Positions 40,601-49,182 of a DNA stretch of 64,000 nucleotides are shown piece by piece (the stretch's first letter is position 1; every line of letters begins with the position of its first letter). Both the position numbers and the translations under genes were made by a program. The stretch spans positions 12,896,001 through 12,960,000 of the forward strand of contig NC_046679.1 of NCBI RefSeq assembly GCF_009870125.1, given 5' to 3'. Under the pieces are notes generated by a model. The model saw only the letters and a program-made list of their open reading frames with translations, searched no databases and was not told the origin of the DNA. Source of the stretch: Drosophila pseudoobscura (taxonomy: Eukaryota > Arthropoda > Insecta > Diptera > Drosophilidae).

Positions 40601-41576
40601 TGAGATACTTCCAAATCTGGAATATGGCATATGTTCGCTCCCTGAACTTTGCCTTCAAATTATATGGTTTCTTGCTTGCTTATTAATGAACCATTTGTCC
40701 ACGCACTTCCTCCACTTGAAACGAATAGCTACTTCTTGTAAATGACCTACTTACAGGGCGAACCAGACCCACTGGTACTCCTTCTCCAATCGCGCTGCTC
40801 ACTCGACCAATATACGGCCGCTGTAAATTTCGACAATAGATTAATTTAGGGCGGACCCACTCCTTCATTATTCCACCACAATCCGAATTTATTATTAGTT
40901 ATGACGGGATTTATAGGGGCCGTTAGCTGTTGCACCTGACGATCCAGCCAGCCAGTTTCCAATTTTGATATCATCTACGAGCAAATCAAAGGCAATATAT
41001 TTAAAATATCTCCCGCTGCTAAATTTTAATCTGCTTCCAACCGACAGTCGGTTTTCGTTTCTTGATTCTCAAGTACTGGGACGGGTTAGCCACGTGATCT
41101 GAATGTGAGGTCGCTAGGTCGCTGGACGCGTCCGCCTTAATTAGATTTGAGACCCAGACGCAGCCACAGACAGCGATTAACAAGGTAAGCCACAGCCACA
41201 GCAACAGCCACAGGAACAGGGACTGGAACCAGACCGCAGTCATCAGTCCAGCACTCATAGCGGCTGCAATAATTGTCTGAATGTGTACTAGACGTATACT
41301 TAATTTGTGAGCCAAACCGGTTCAAGACTCGGTGACCCCAGCCAGCAAATGACACAAATAACAATACAACGCCATATAGGGCGAGAGCTGGTTTGCCGTT
41401 TTTGAAACGCTTTATATTCAGAAGAAGTTTGAAAAATCGTTTACAATAAAATCAATCGATCATCTGGGTTTTGTATAACAAACAATAAGTACAGAACTAC
41501 GACACAGTATACAGGTATACACACAAATATTTTAACTAAAGCTAAGCTTCTTTCTGCCTCTCGACTATGCCTATGC
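37618..41576 (+). other. wake 3' UTR and wake-Gclm intergenic region
   Basis: No protein gene recognised in about 4 kb. The first part is AT-rich with U-rich and TGTA-type motifs, as in long neuronal 3' UTRs. Candidate AATAAA signals occur near 39513 and 39840. A CAG/CAA run lies at 39103-39138. Further on, 41150-41230 has a CACAGC-type repeat that produces a spurious hydrophobic open frame on the minus strand. The last part carries the Gclm 3' UTR on the minus strand. Confidence 0.5.
39103..39138 (+). repeat. CAG/CAA repeat in probable wake 3' UTR
   Basis: About eleven CAG/CAA triplets in a row with no surrounding coding frame. On the minus strand it reads as polycysteine, which is not credible protein. 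Confidence 0.85.
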
Positions 41577-42494
41577 CTATGCGCTGGCTTTGGCGCTGGT
41601 GCTGGCGCTGGGTATGGGCTGCGAGGCCCCCACAATGTAGCCCTTGGCAGTGAGAACGCCCCGACAGCGGACATGAACTTGGTAGCGCAACGACCAATCG
41701 ATTGTGTAGCCGGGCGCCAGGCCAGAAAACTGTTCCTCCGGCAGCAGCAGCTCGGGATCGCCGTGTGTGTTCAGCTGGATGTCGTGGGCGGCACAGAACT
41801 CTTGCAGCTCCGTGGGCACACGGCAGCAGGTGGACAGATTAACCTGCGCAATGGTGGGGGCAACTGCGGCTGACTTGTGCAGCTCCGCCAGCGCCTCGGC
41901 GTCGAGGTCCGCAATGCCCAGCTGCGTGATCTTTTGGTTGAGTGCATACTGCTCCAGGGACCTGTAGAGTTCCTTGAGTTCGATTACGCCCTGGGCTCCA
42001 TTCCGAGCGCTCCAGTTGGAGACGCTCGAGGGTGCGAGGTTTGCCTCAGAGCACGGAGATTTGACGGCCGGTGCTGCTGTTGTGGACTTAGCTGTTGCGT
42101 TGGCAACGGGCGATGTGGTGCCACTCGCATTGGGGTGGTAGGCCAACACCACGTTGTCCACGTGCGTCACATTGAGTATGTTGAGTAAGGTGTCCACCGC
42201 CTGCTCTATGAACACCGTGGAGTTGTTGTTGAGGAATATCTTGGCGCCGATGCTAATCTCACTGCGTTGGTTCTCCGTCAGCCTGTTGGTCAGTTCCTCA
42301 GTGGCATGCTGTACACGTCCATGCAGCTCGTCGATTTCGACCACCACGCGCTCGACATTTGGGTCACTGTGCAGCGTTATTTTCAGCCCATCGTACAGTT
42401 CCTCGTTGGACTTGCGCTGCCCCAGCTCGTTGTTAATGATGTTGCCGGTGCTAATCACCACGTTTTGATACTCTTTTTTTATGCACGGTATCAT
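41577..42494 (-). CDS. Gclm: Glutamate-cysteine ligase modifier (regulatory) subunit
   Basis: Non-catalytic subunit that binds the glutamate-cysteine ligase catalytic subunit and raises its efficiency in the first, rate-limiting step of glutathione synthesis in the cytosol. A single uninterrupted exon gives 305 residues, close to the family's usual 270-300. Family features visible: NVVISTGNI near the start, the aldo-keto-reductase-like strand IGAKIFLNNNSTVFIEQAVD, ITQLGIADLDAEALAELHKS (human GCLM has IVAIGTSDLDKTQLEQLY), AQVNLSTCCRVPTELQEF and CAAHDIQLNTHGDPELLLP, and a C-terminal YQVHVRCRGVLTAKGYI. A Thr/Ala/Ser-rich insert around residues 120-145 is absent in mammals. The ATG at 42494 is the first in frame. 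A motif-6-like promoter cassette lies about 480 bases upstream. Confidence 0.93.
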   Translation of the reverse strand: MIPCIKKEYQNVVISTGNIINNELGQRKSNEELYDGLKITLHSDPNVERVVVEIDELHGRVQHATEELTNRLTENQRSEISIGAKIFLNNNSTVFIEQAVDTLLNILNVTHVDNVVLAYHPNASGTTSPVANATAKSTTAAPAVKSPCSEANLAPSSVSNWSARNGAQGVIELKELYRSLEQYALNQKITQLGIADLDAEALAELHKSAAVAPTIAQVNLSTCCRVPTELQEFCAAHDIQLNTHGDPELLLPEEQFSGLAPGYTIDWSLRYQVHVRCRGVLTAKGYIVGASQPIPSASTSAKASA

Positions 42495-43123
42495 GATGGG
42501 GATTGCTTGGGTTTTGATTACAGTTTACAGTTAAATAGTTGGTATCTGTGTTGAAGTTATCTTCACTTATGTGCAGGCCGCCTATCAGTTTTCCACCGTG
42601 TGCTCGTGTGCTCGGTTTGCCACTAAATACACTTTGAAATCCATACAATTAAATATATATATGCAGTGGGTTTTGGTACAAGTTCAGTTCATTTGTTCAC
42701 TCGTTCATTTAATTTTGACAAACTTTTACATTTTGCTCAACTACACGGTATCTACACATTTTCTACATATCAACGGAAAATGGGAGGAAAAGTAAAGTGT
42801 GGACAACAGGCCAAACCGCCCAGAAACACATGCAAGGTAAATTCATAAACTTTTTCCAAATATAACTTGATTTTGAGGTACCCCTGTCTATAGTACATTC
42901 AAAATTACGCTCTCCAGACTCATTATTTCGTTTCATATATGAGCAGGACAGAGAAGACCGTCTGACCCTCCAAAATATACCGTATCATTTTGAAAATATA
43001 CCGATAAGAAACGAATTAATATTGTTAAAACTAGAATAAAACGAATATAATGAGTGGATATACATACTCGTATGTAAATAAATGTGTGTATAAGAAACAA
43101 ATTTAAACAAAAAGGTTCAATAA
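42495..43123. promoter_or_regulatory. Gclm upstream region
   Basis: Holds the Gclm 5' UTR and promoter on the minus strand, and possibly the promoter of the small plus-strand ORF that follows. A motif-6-like cassette lies at 42970-43003. A plus-strand ATG at 42780 opens a 19-codon frame (GGKVKCGQQAKPPRNTCK) ending at a GTAAAT donor. It could be a small first exon, but its phase 0 does not match the best downstream acceptor. Confidence 0.4.
42970..43003 (+). promoter_or_regulatory. Motif-6-like promoter cassette, copy 1
   Basis: Two direct copies of AAAATATACCG separated by a short TCATTTT-containing spacer. Read on the other strand it gives CGGTATATTTT, which closely matches the Drosophila core-promoter 'motif 6' consensus (KTYRGTATWTTT) of housekeeping promoters. 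Nearly the same cassette recurs at 46384-46418 and, inverted, at 47128-47165. Confidence 0.6.
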
Positions 43124-43480
43124 AAACTAAAAGCCGCCTTTGTCAAAATCCACTTCAGTTCGCGACTGTTCAAAGAACTAGTTCGTTCTAACGGACGCTT
43201 GCAATCAAAATCTTCAGGCAATAGTACAACAATTTTTGGGAATGTCCACACAAAGTCCGGGAATGGCTGGTGCTTCTTACCACGGGAGATGTACGACGAT
43301 CGGTTTATGAAAAACGGCTACGTCCCCATTGCCCAATGTAAACAAATTGTTCCGCGGGATCTTAATAGCCCAATACACGAGAAGCAGGAAAGGTTTCAGT
43401 TTGAGCCAGAGAGTTCTGATAGTTCTTCTGATACTGTCACTAAATTGGGATCGAGGGAGCTATACATTTGTGATCATTAG
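43124..43480 (+). CDS. Small uncharacterised ORF, convergent with wfs1
   Basis: The frame is open from 43124 to a TAG at 43480. The first in-frame ATG is at 43289, giving 63 residues beginning MYDDRFMKNGYVPIAQCKQI and ending in an acidic/Ser-rich tail and LGSRELYICDH. Sequence upstream of that ATG in the same frame (STTIFGNVHTKSGNGWCFLP) also looks protein-like, so an upstream exon is possible; a TTCAG acceptor at 43217 would need a phase-1 donor that I could not find. A TCAGTTC initiator at 43156 and the cassette at 42970 could serve as its promoter. The frame stops 44 bases from the wfs1 stop on the other strand. I do not recognise the protein. Confidence 0.4.
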   Translation, partial: KLKAAFVKIHFSSRLFKELVRSNGRLQSKSSGNSTTIFGNVHTKSGNGWCFLPREMYDDRFMKNGYVPIAQCKQIVPRDLNSPIHEKQERFQFEPESSDSSSDTVTKLGSRELYICDH

Positions 43481-43523
43481 CTTAGATAATCAAATCCTTT
43501 GCCTTTTTTATTTGATAATTAAC

Positions 43524-46277
43524 TTACTTAAACGTAATTAACGGATTCAACAACGCATTCAACAGATACTTAATGCCCCTCATTAGTTCCTGCAGGCGGG
43601 CATCCATCGGAGAGGCACCTATTAGTCGTTCAATGCTCGCGGTACCTAGCTCTAGGGACTTACATTTCCGGCACTCGATGGTCTTCAACAGAACTTGCAC
43701 ATCGTTGGTCCGTATCCGGGAGTGATGGAGTGTGCCGTAAAACAGCACAATGTCGCCATGGCTGAGCTGCCGCGTGAAGTTTCCGAAGTCATGGTGAGCC
43801 TTTAGAACCACTTCAGAGGATGTCGAGCGTCCTAGCAGTCCACCCCCGCTGCTGCTACCGACCTTGACCAGCAGGTCATATTCGTAGCGGTTATATTTCT
43901 GGAGCGTGCAGCTGCCTGTTCGAGCATTGACTTTTTTGATCACGCGCTCCCACTCATCGCATTGGTCATTAAGGTTGCGATTGCACTGGAAATGCTGCGA
44001 TATGCCCTCGCCATGAGCGCAGCGTACCGCCCTGCCCAACCAGGCGGGCAAGTAATTGGCGACGAGATCTTCAAACATATTGGAGATCTTGGAGATTTCC
44101 ACCTTGGTGACGCTGCCCTGCCAGACCACGGGCAAGCCATTGAGGTGAATGCAACGCAGCTGGGCCTTTATCTTGTTGGGCTCCTCTTCGAAAGGCAGGG
44201 CGCACAGGGAATGGAAACGATCCCATGGCAGTGAGTCCACGTCCGACAGAGAATGTAGATCGAATCGTGGCATCGCATTGAAGCGCGGCGTGTCCTTGAA
44301 ACTGGACGTCATGTAGGGGAAGACCAAAACACACGCCATTGTCACACCCATGACCAGCTGCAAATGATTTAAAAGTATTTAATTACAGTATAGTATCACA
44401 GGATGACACCGCCACTCCACTTACCTGCAGCACGGTAATATACTTTTGGGTAACACGGTTTAGGGCGAGAAGATAGGAGCCGAGCATGATGAGTAAACAG
44501 GCGATAACTACACCGCCCCAATAAAGTTGCTCGCTGGAAAGCCCGAGTGTCTTGATGGCCACGAAGACCGGAACGAGGAGCGCCACTATTCCGAATAGGG
44601 GCAGAAACAAAACCATCCCGGCGAGGACGAGAGTCCCGCGAATCACGCCAAACATTGTGGCACTCTGAGAGGTGGCGATGCACACTTGCAGCCAGCAGAG
44701 CGTGACGCAGTGTGGAATGAGATGCGTGTAGACACCGTGCCAGCGTGAACGTTTGGCCATTATCACCAGGAGCACGGGAATCAACAGGTACAATGCTGTG
44801 CGGCAGTTCAGACAGAACTCAATGCCGTTGCCAATCACAAATGTCGAGAAGGTGGGTTTACGCAGGTCCAGGAAGCGCCAGCGTGATGTGACCACCTTGT
44901 CCATCTCATAAGGATACTTGGCCAAGACGTTGACGGCAAAGGAGACAACCACCACCCAGTTGGGCAGTAGATCAGACGAGGCATACACGCTCCCTCCCAT
45001 GGTGAGTAGCGTGAAAGCTCCAGAGATTATAGTTAGCTCTGAGTGGGGCATCCAGCCATCGGCCACCAGAGGATACACAATCAGGTTGCAGATGAAGGCT
45101 CCAAAATAATACACGTACGGCTTCATGTTGTTCCGCAGGAAGCGCTTCTCCGCTATACCCGCATCGATGTTGTTGTCGCCATAGCGCAGGAACAGTCCCG
45201 ACCAAATTCGAAAGTCGACAAACTGTTGCTTGGTCTTTAGCATTTTACAGGTGGCCCAGATCATCATGCCAACGCTGAAATAGTAGCTGATTAGTGGCAC
45301 CAATTGGAAGCTGCTCCACCAGGACAGAGCTATCAGGAGACCAAGCCGAACGCTCACAGGCAATATGCTGGGCAACGAGATGATGCAGTTTACCAGACGG
45401 TGGTAAAACAGAGTGAAAAATATGAGCGGGTGGAAAAAGATGCGGTAGATGGGGTGCACATGGTCCAAGCTCCTTGGATCAGGCACAGACAGTGTCAATG
45501 TGTCGTTTACAGTGGGCATCCGTCCGGCACTGTAGTTGGAAGCAGCCGATACTAGATTTGCCTCGGTGATAAAGCGTTGATGCTCCACATTTGCATGCCC
45601 CATGGTTTCCACGTTTCCCAGGGGCTCACATTCTGGTTCGCCCTCGCTGCTGGATCCGGACGTTTCGTCCTCAAGTCTTCGGCGTTTACGTTGCAGATTG
45701 TATATGCATCTCATCTTTCTTTCCAGCTGTTTGGGTGTAACGTGCTCGTTTCCGTTCGAGAGACAGGCAAATAGTTCACGAGCTGCTTTTCGGGCCGCCC
45801 GCTCCCCTGGCGTCATAGACAGGCAGCTACGGACTTCATCCTCGTTCTCTGCCGTTATGCCACGGCCGTCGCTGTAGCAATTTTTTAGCAGCTTGGCTGA
45901 ATCCTCATGGCCATTGTGAGCCGCGGTGACGAGCCAATTTACGGCTTTCTGGTACTGTTCGATTTTGTCCATATTCGGCTCTGTTTAAGAAAATGATAGT
46001 TTACTTTCGGATCCATTATAATTCGAGGTTGTCACCAGCCTATTGCGTTGTCCAAAATCTGCTTGGCCAAGTCATATTGCATCTGGGGGCATCCCTCCTG
46101 GGCAATATGGTTCTTCAATTTGTTTAGTGAGGCTCGATCTGTAATCATGTTTGAATTGTTGAGTTACGCCTGCCTTGCATTGAGCATCCTGATTTGCGGG
46201 CTATGGTACATACCTTCTAGATTCCATCGCCTACGTTTGCTGACGCCAGTCGGCTCGTTTTGCGTCCAAGTTGCCAT
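43524..46277 (-). CDS. wfs1: Wolframin, ER membrane protein
   Basis: Homologue of human WFS1, an ER multi-pass glycoprotein needed for ER calcium balance and the unfolded protein response. Exons: 46277-46214, 46138-46040, 45980-44425 and 44357-43524, giving 850 residues, near the usual 850-890. The N-terminus MATWTQNEPTGVSKRRRWNL leads into Sel1-like repeats (GCPQMQYDLAKQILDNAI; KAVNWLVTAAHNGHEDSAKL; CYSDGRGITAENEDEVRSCL, compare human CLADRRGITSENEREV). About ten hydrophobic segments lie between residues 225 and 590. A lumenal C-terminal domain follows, with conserved Cys and PWDRFHSLC. The phases fit throughout (1, 1, 0). The second intron begins with GC instead of GT. The start is the first ATG of the exon, 75 bases from a motif-6-like cluster. 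Confidence 0.93.
45981..46039 (-). other. wfs1: Apparent GC-AG intron of wfs1
   Basis: The 59-base intron runs from GCTGGT to TTAAACAG. Phase and protein continuity (DNAI-E-PNMDKIEQ) require the exon to end at 46040, placing GC at the donor. The only nearby GT, four bases further in, leaves phase 2, and the acceptor needs phase 1. Confidence 0.6.
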
Positions 46278-46351
46278 CTATTTTGACTTAATGTTAAATT
46301 TTTGTTTACGAAATCGAGTGAAATTCTTAGCAAGGGTAGTGGATTTATCGG

Positions 46352-46425
46352 CAAAATATACCGTCCGACCGTCAGAAATATACCAAAATATACCGTCTCA
46401 TTTTTAAAATATACCGTAATATACT
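46352..46425 (+). promoter_or_regulatory. wfs1: Motif-6-like promoter cluster upstream of wfs1
   Basis: Four to five copies of an (A)AATATACCG/AATATACC element within 75 bases, including the same paired cassette found at 42970. It lies 75-150 bases upstream of the wfs1 ATG on the minus strand, where it reads CGGTATATTTT, matching motif 6 of Drosophila housekeeping promoters. Confidence 0.65.
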
Positions 46426-47856
46426 GACGCATTCAAGTTATATTACACATATTCCGCGTTTTTGATATTCCGTCGAATATTACTAGCTAGATAAAACCCT
46501 CAGCTCTTCCCACATAATTTTTTCCCATTTCTTGTATTTTGACTAAAACAAGGTTTGAAGACTGGTTGCTTGGTAACCGCAAGGTATATTTCTATACCCT
46601 ATTTCGCTGCCTACCGGTTCAAAAAGAGCTCTACCCGGTTCAAGTTCGACAATCGATTGGATACGAGTGGTGCGCGCCAAATAGAAATTGCTTGAAAGTG
46701 AATGAGTGAAAACGATTTAAATGCAATACATTGGAATAAGTGATGCACATAAGTACGATTTGAAAGCGAAAAATTTGCAGGGTCACCCTGCATAGCAATG
46801 ACTATTTCATAATGTTAAGGTTTTGTTTACGAATCGGACCTCTATGACTTATGGTCGTATGACATTAGGCTTAGCTTGTCTTATCTGAACATGTGATATC
46901 CTCTTACGGCCATCGTTCGTTAAAGCTTATAATTTATGAAACTTGAAGAAATTTAGCGCACTTCAGCTGATATATATGATAAAAATCGCTTTTTTTTTAT
47001 AACTAAAAAGGAAGGATAGGATAAATCTGCAGGAAGAATTAGCAAACATTATTATATTCCGAAACTTAGCTCGAGTTGCTCCCGTGTTTAAATAGTGAGG
47101 GGTTGAGTGGGTTAAGTTCGTTTATTCATCGGTATATTTTGAAAATGAGACGGTATATTTTGGAGGATCTCAGAGTGCGCGTAAAACAACAAAATATGCC
47201 TTTATCAGTGTTATCAGTGTTTATCATAGCTACGAGCTGTAATTGAGGCGACTCATCGCAAGGATTCCGCTGGCAACTCGAGCTGCTGTCCACTTTCAGG
47301 ACGCCCCAAACAACAGGTGTGTAAACTGAGGTCTTGCCTATGTGAAAATGATTGAGAACACTTTTCCCAACAGCCGGCATAGTTTGTCTGTGCGATCCAC
47401 CCAGTCGGTACCCTGCATCCGGTCGAACTAGAATGTTGTGTAGAGGTTACCCCACCCCCTTCCCGTCGTTGTGATCGAGGCCTTGAAGGACTCGTCCAGA
47501 AGGACGGTCGGCAAATGGCATCATACCTAGCCGTCTCTGCTGCAGGAGACTTAACGTGATCTTAGCGGTTCAGGACTTTGTTCAACTCATAAATGTGCCT
47601 GGGGAACAGGGGTACCATGCTGTGACCAGGACCTGCACTTTGGTATTTCTGCAAGTGTGACAAAACTCTTGCCTTCGAGCACTTGGGAAAAGGTTATTAT
47701 TATTGTTCTTTTTATAACGATTTATTCAATTTATCTTGAAACTACTCTCTTTAGCTTAATGCCATACCCTGCGGCAGTAATCTGGTGAAGGCGACCGAAG
47801 GCGCTACGAACAGTAGCCATAAAATAAGTACTGCCATAGCTCTGCGCTCCTTACAG
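46426..47856. other. Intergenic region between wfs1 and the Nup133 relic
   Basis: No intact gene. It contains an inverted copy of the motif-6-like cassette at 47128-47165. From about 47440 there are short protein-like stretches in shifting frames (for example VVVIEALKDSSRRTVGKW at about 47469-47522) that may be more decayed Nup133 sequence, but I cannot align them with confidence. The rest is AT-rich. Confidence 0.45.
47128..47165 (-). promoter_or_regulatory. Motif-6-like promoter cassette, inverted copy
   Basis: The reverse complement of the cassette at 42970-43003, differing at only a couple of positions. It lies about 0.7 kb upstream of the recognisable Nup133 relic and points so that CGGTATATTTT reads on the plus strand, the relic's sense strand. 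It may be the relic's old promoter. Confidence 0.55.
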
Positions 47857-48826
47857 ATGCCACTGTTGCCATGTGGGATGAGAGGCCCCATGGCGGCCCC
47901 ACCATCCAGTATATATTCTATGTGAAACTGTGCATATTCCAGTTTTTATTCGAGGCCCTAGCCGAAATGGTTATCAATCAGATTTCGGATCAGAGAGAAA
48001 CCACAGTAATGGTGGCCCACAGTAAGTAAGTAGGTTTTTAATATACCTGGGGCTGTATTTCATATTCATTCCTTTTCCAGTCAAGGATCGGAAGTACTTT
48101 CAGAGGCTGGTTGGCCAATATGCGATGTGACCAATGACAAAGAACGCTCGGATGAGTACACGCGCAAATACAAGGAGTTTGATGTCTTACAGTTTGCCAT
48201 TAGTTTGTATCTTCGGCAGCAGCGTCATGGCTAGGTATTCGAGCGCTTCAAGGGCAACCAGTTAGCACTGGCGCAGTTCATGCGCGACCATCCATTACTG
48301 GGCTGGATTCAGCTTATAATCAACGGCACCTACGAGCGGGCGGCAAAGGTGATGTCGCAAAACGAGAAGGAGTGGACAAGATTAATACTGATCTAACGCT
48401 CAACGAGTATCAGTTGTAGTTGATTCTTGGTCTTGACCCAGTAGCACAGAAAGTGATCAAATCTTAGGATATAATTGATGTAAGTCTGGACAGACCATAA
48501 GGTCTAAAAAGTATACATCGCCGACAAAAACGACACTGCCATCGAAGTGGAGATTGACAAGGCCTTTGGGCTTCTGAGCTTTATGGAGCAGCTGTACGAT
48601 CTGCGACACAAGATCTGGTGTGCATCGACAATGATCCCAATTTTACCCTGGAATACATGCAAAAGCTAATGCTCTTCAAAATCATTGAAATCTCGGAACT
48701 TATGGGTCAGTAAGGCGACATCTTTCTACCACCCATGGAGGAGAGCACAGAACTGGTCTATCTGCGGCAGAACAAGTCGTTCCAATATCTCTTGAAACTG
48801 ACGCGTATGAGGCTGATATATTCTAA
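47857..48826 (+). pseudogene. Nup133: Nup133 3'-end relic (nuclear pore Y-complex subunit)
   Basis: Matches the C-terminal helical domain of nucleoporin Nup133, with frameshifts and stops. Pieces in order: TIQYIFYVKLCIFQFLFEAL, EMVINQISDQRETTVMVAH, then a 59-base intron (48022-48080, GTAAGT to TTCCAG, phase 1), KDRKYFQRLVGQYAM and a stop near 48128. A shifted frame then gives EYTRKYKEFDVLQFAISLYL, a TAG at 48232, and LALAQFMRDHPLLGWIQLII (human: LANFLQAHEHLSWLHEI). After more stops come EIDKAFGLLSFMEQLYDLRH and FTLEYMQKLMLFKIIEISEL, then YLRQNKSFQYLLKLT. At least two stops and several frameshifts rule out function. The kept intron argues for decay of a resident or DNA-duplicated gene, not retroposition. 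Confidence 0.7.
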
Positions 48827-49182
48827 AAGCCAAAAGACATGGAAGTCTAATTATGTGTTGCATACACAAGCATTTACATTTATTAAAGTTTAAGCTTTAA
48901 GTTAAAGATGGACAGTTTTTAAACTGATGTGGCTTGTGGGCTGGTGGACAGTTGCCAGCTTTGTTACTCCTCTGCTCAACCGCTGGGATTATAATATATT
49001 ATATACTGGGTTTCTTCGTCAGCCTCAAGCACACTGGCAAAACGCGGAGCTGCCGGCGAAAGTATCTGAAGTGTGGCGAACGGAGAGGAAGCCCTCTAAG
49101 TGTTGGGTTGGCGCAACTTTACAGTCGAGTCGCCGTGGGCCACTGGCCCTTCATCAGTGAGCGCATCAGTTCAGCTTCGATC

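Noticed and set aside
41019..41315. 98-codon hydrophobic minus-strand frame with a possible membrane helix
   Set aside because: The hydrophobic part is generated by CACAGC/CAGGAACAGG-type repeats read in antisense (Trp-Leu-Leu-Leu runs). No promoter or conserved motif was seen; kept only as a remote possibility.
42780..42836. 19-codon mini-exon (GGKVKCGQQAKPP...) with a donor, as first exon of the small gene at 43.1 kb
   Set aside because: Its phase 0 exit does not match the phase-1 acceptor at 43217, and the only phase-0 acceptor (43255) has no pyrimidine tract and would discard protein-like sequence.
46048..46407. 119-codon plus-strand frame with a hydrophobic stretch starting near 46147
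   Set aside because: It overlaps wfs1 exons 1-2 in antisense and runs into the promoter cassette. The wfs1 reading is clearly the real one.
47857..48826. Sorting-nexin (PX domain) origin for the broken gene
   Set aside because: One fragment (YTRKYKEF) resembles PX domains, but the following fragments match the Nup133 C-terminal helical domain in order, and there is no PX phosphoinositide motif.
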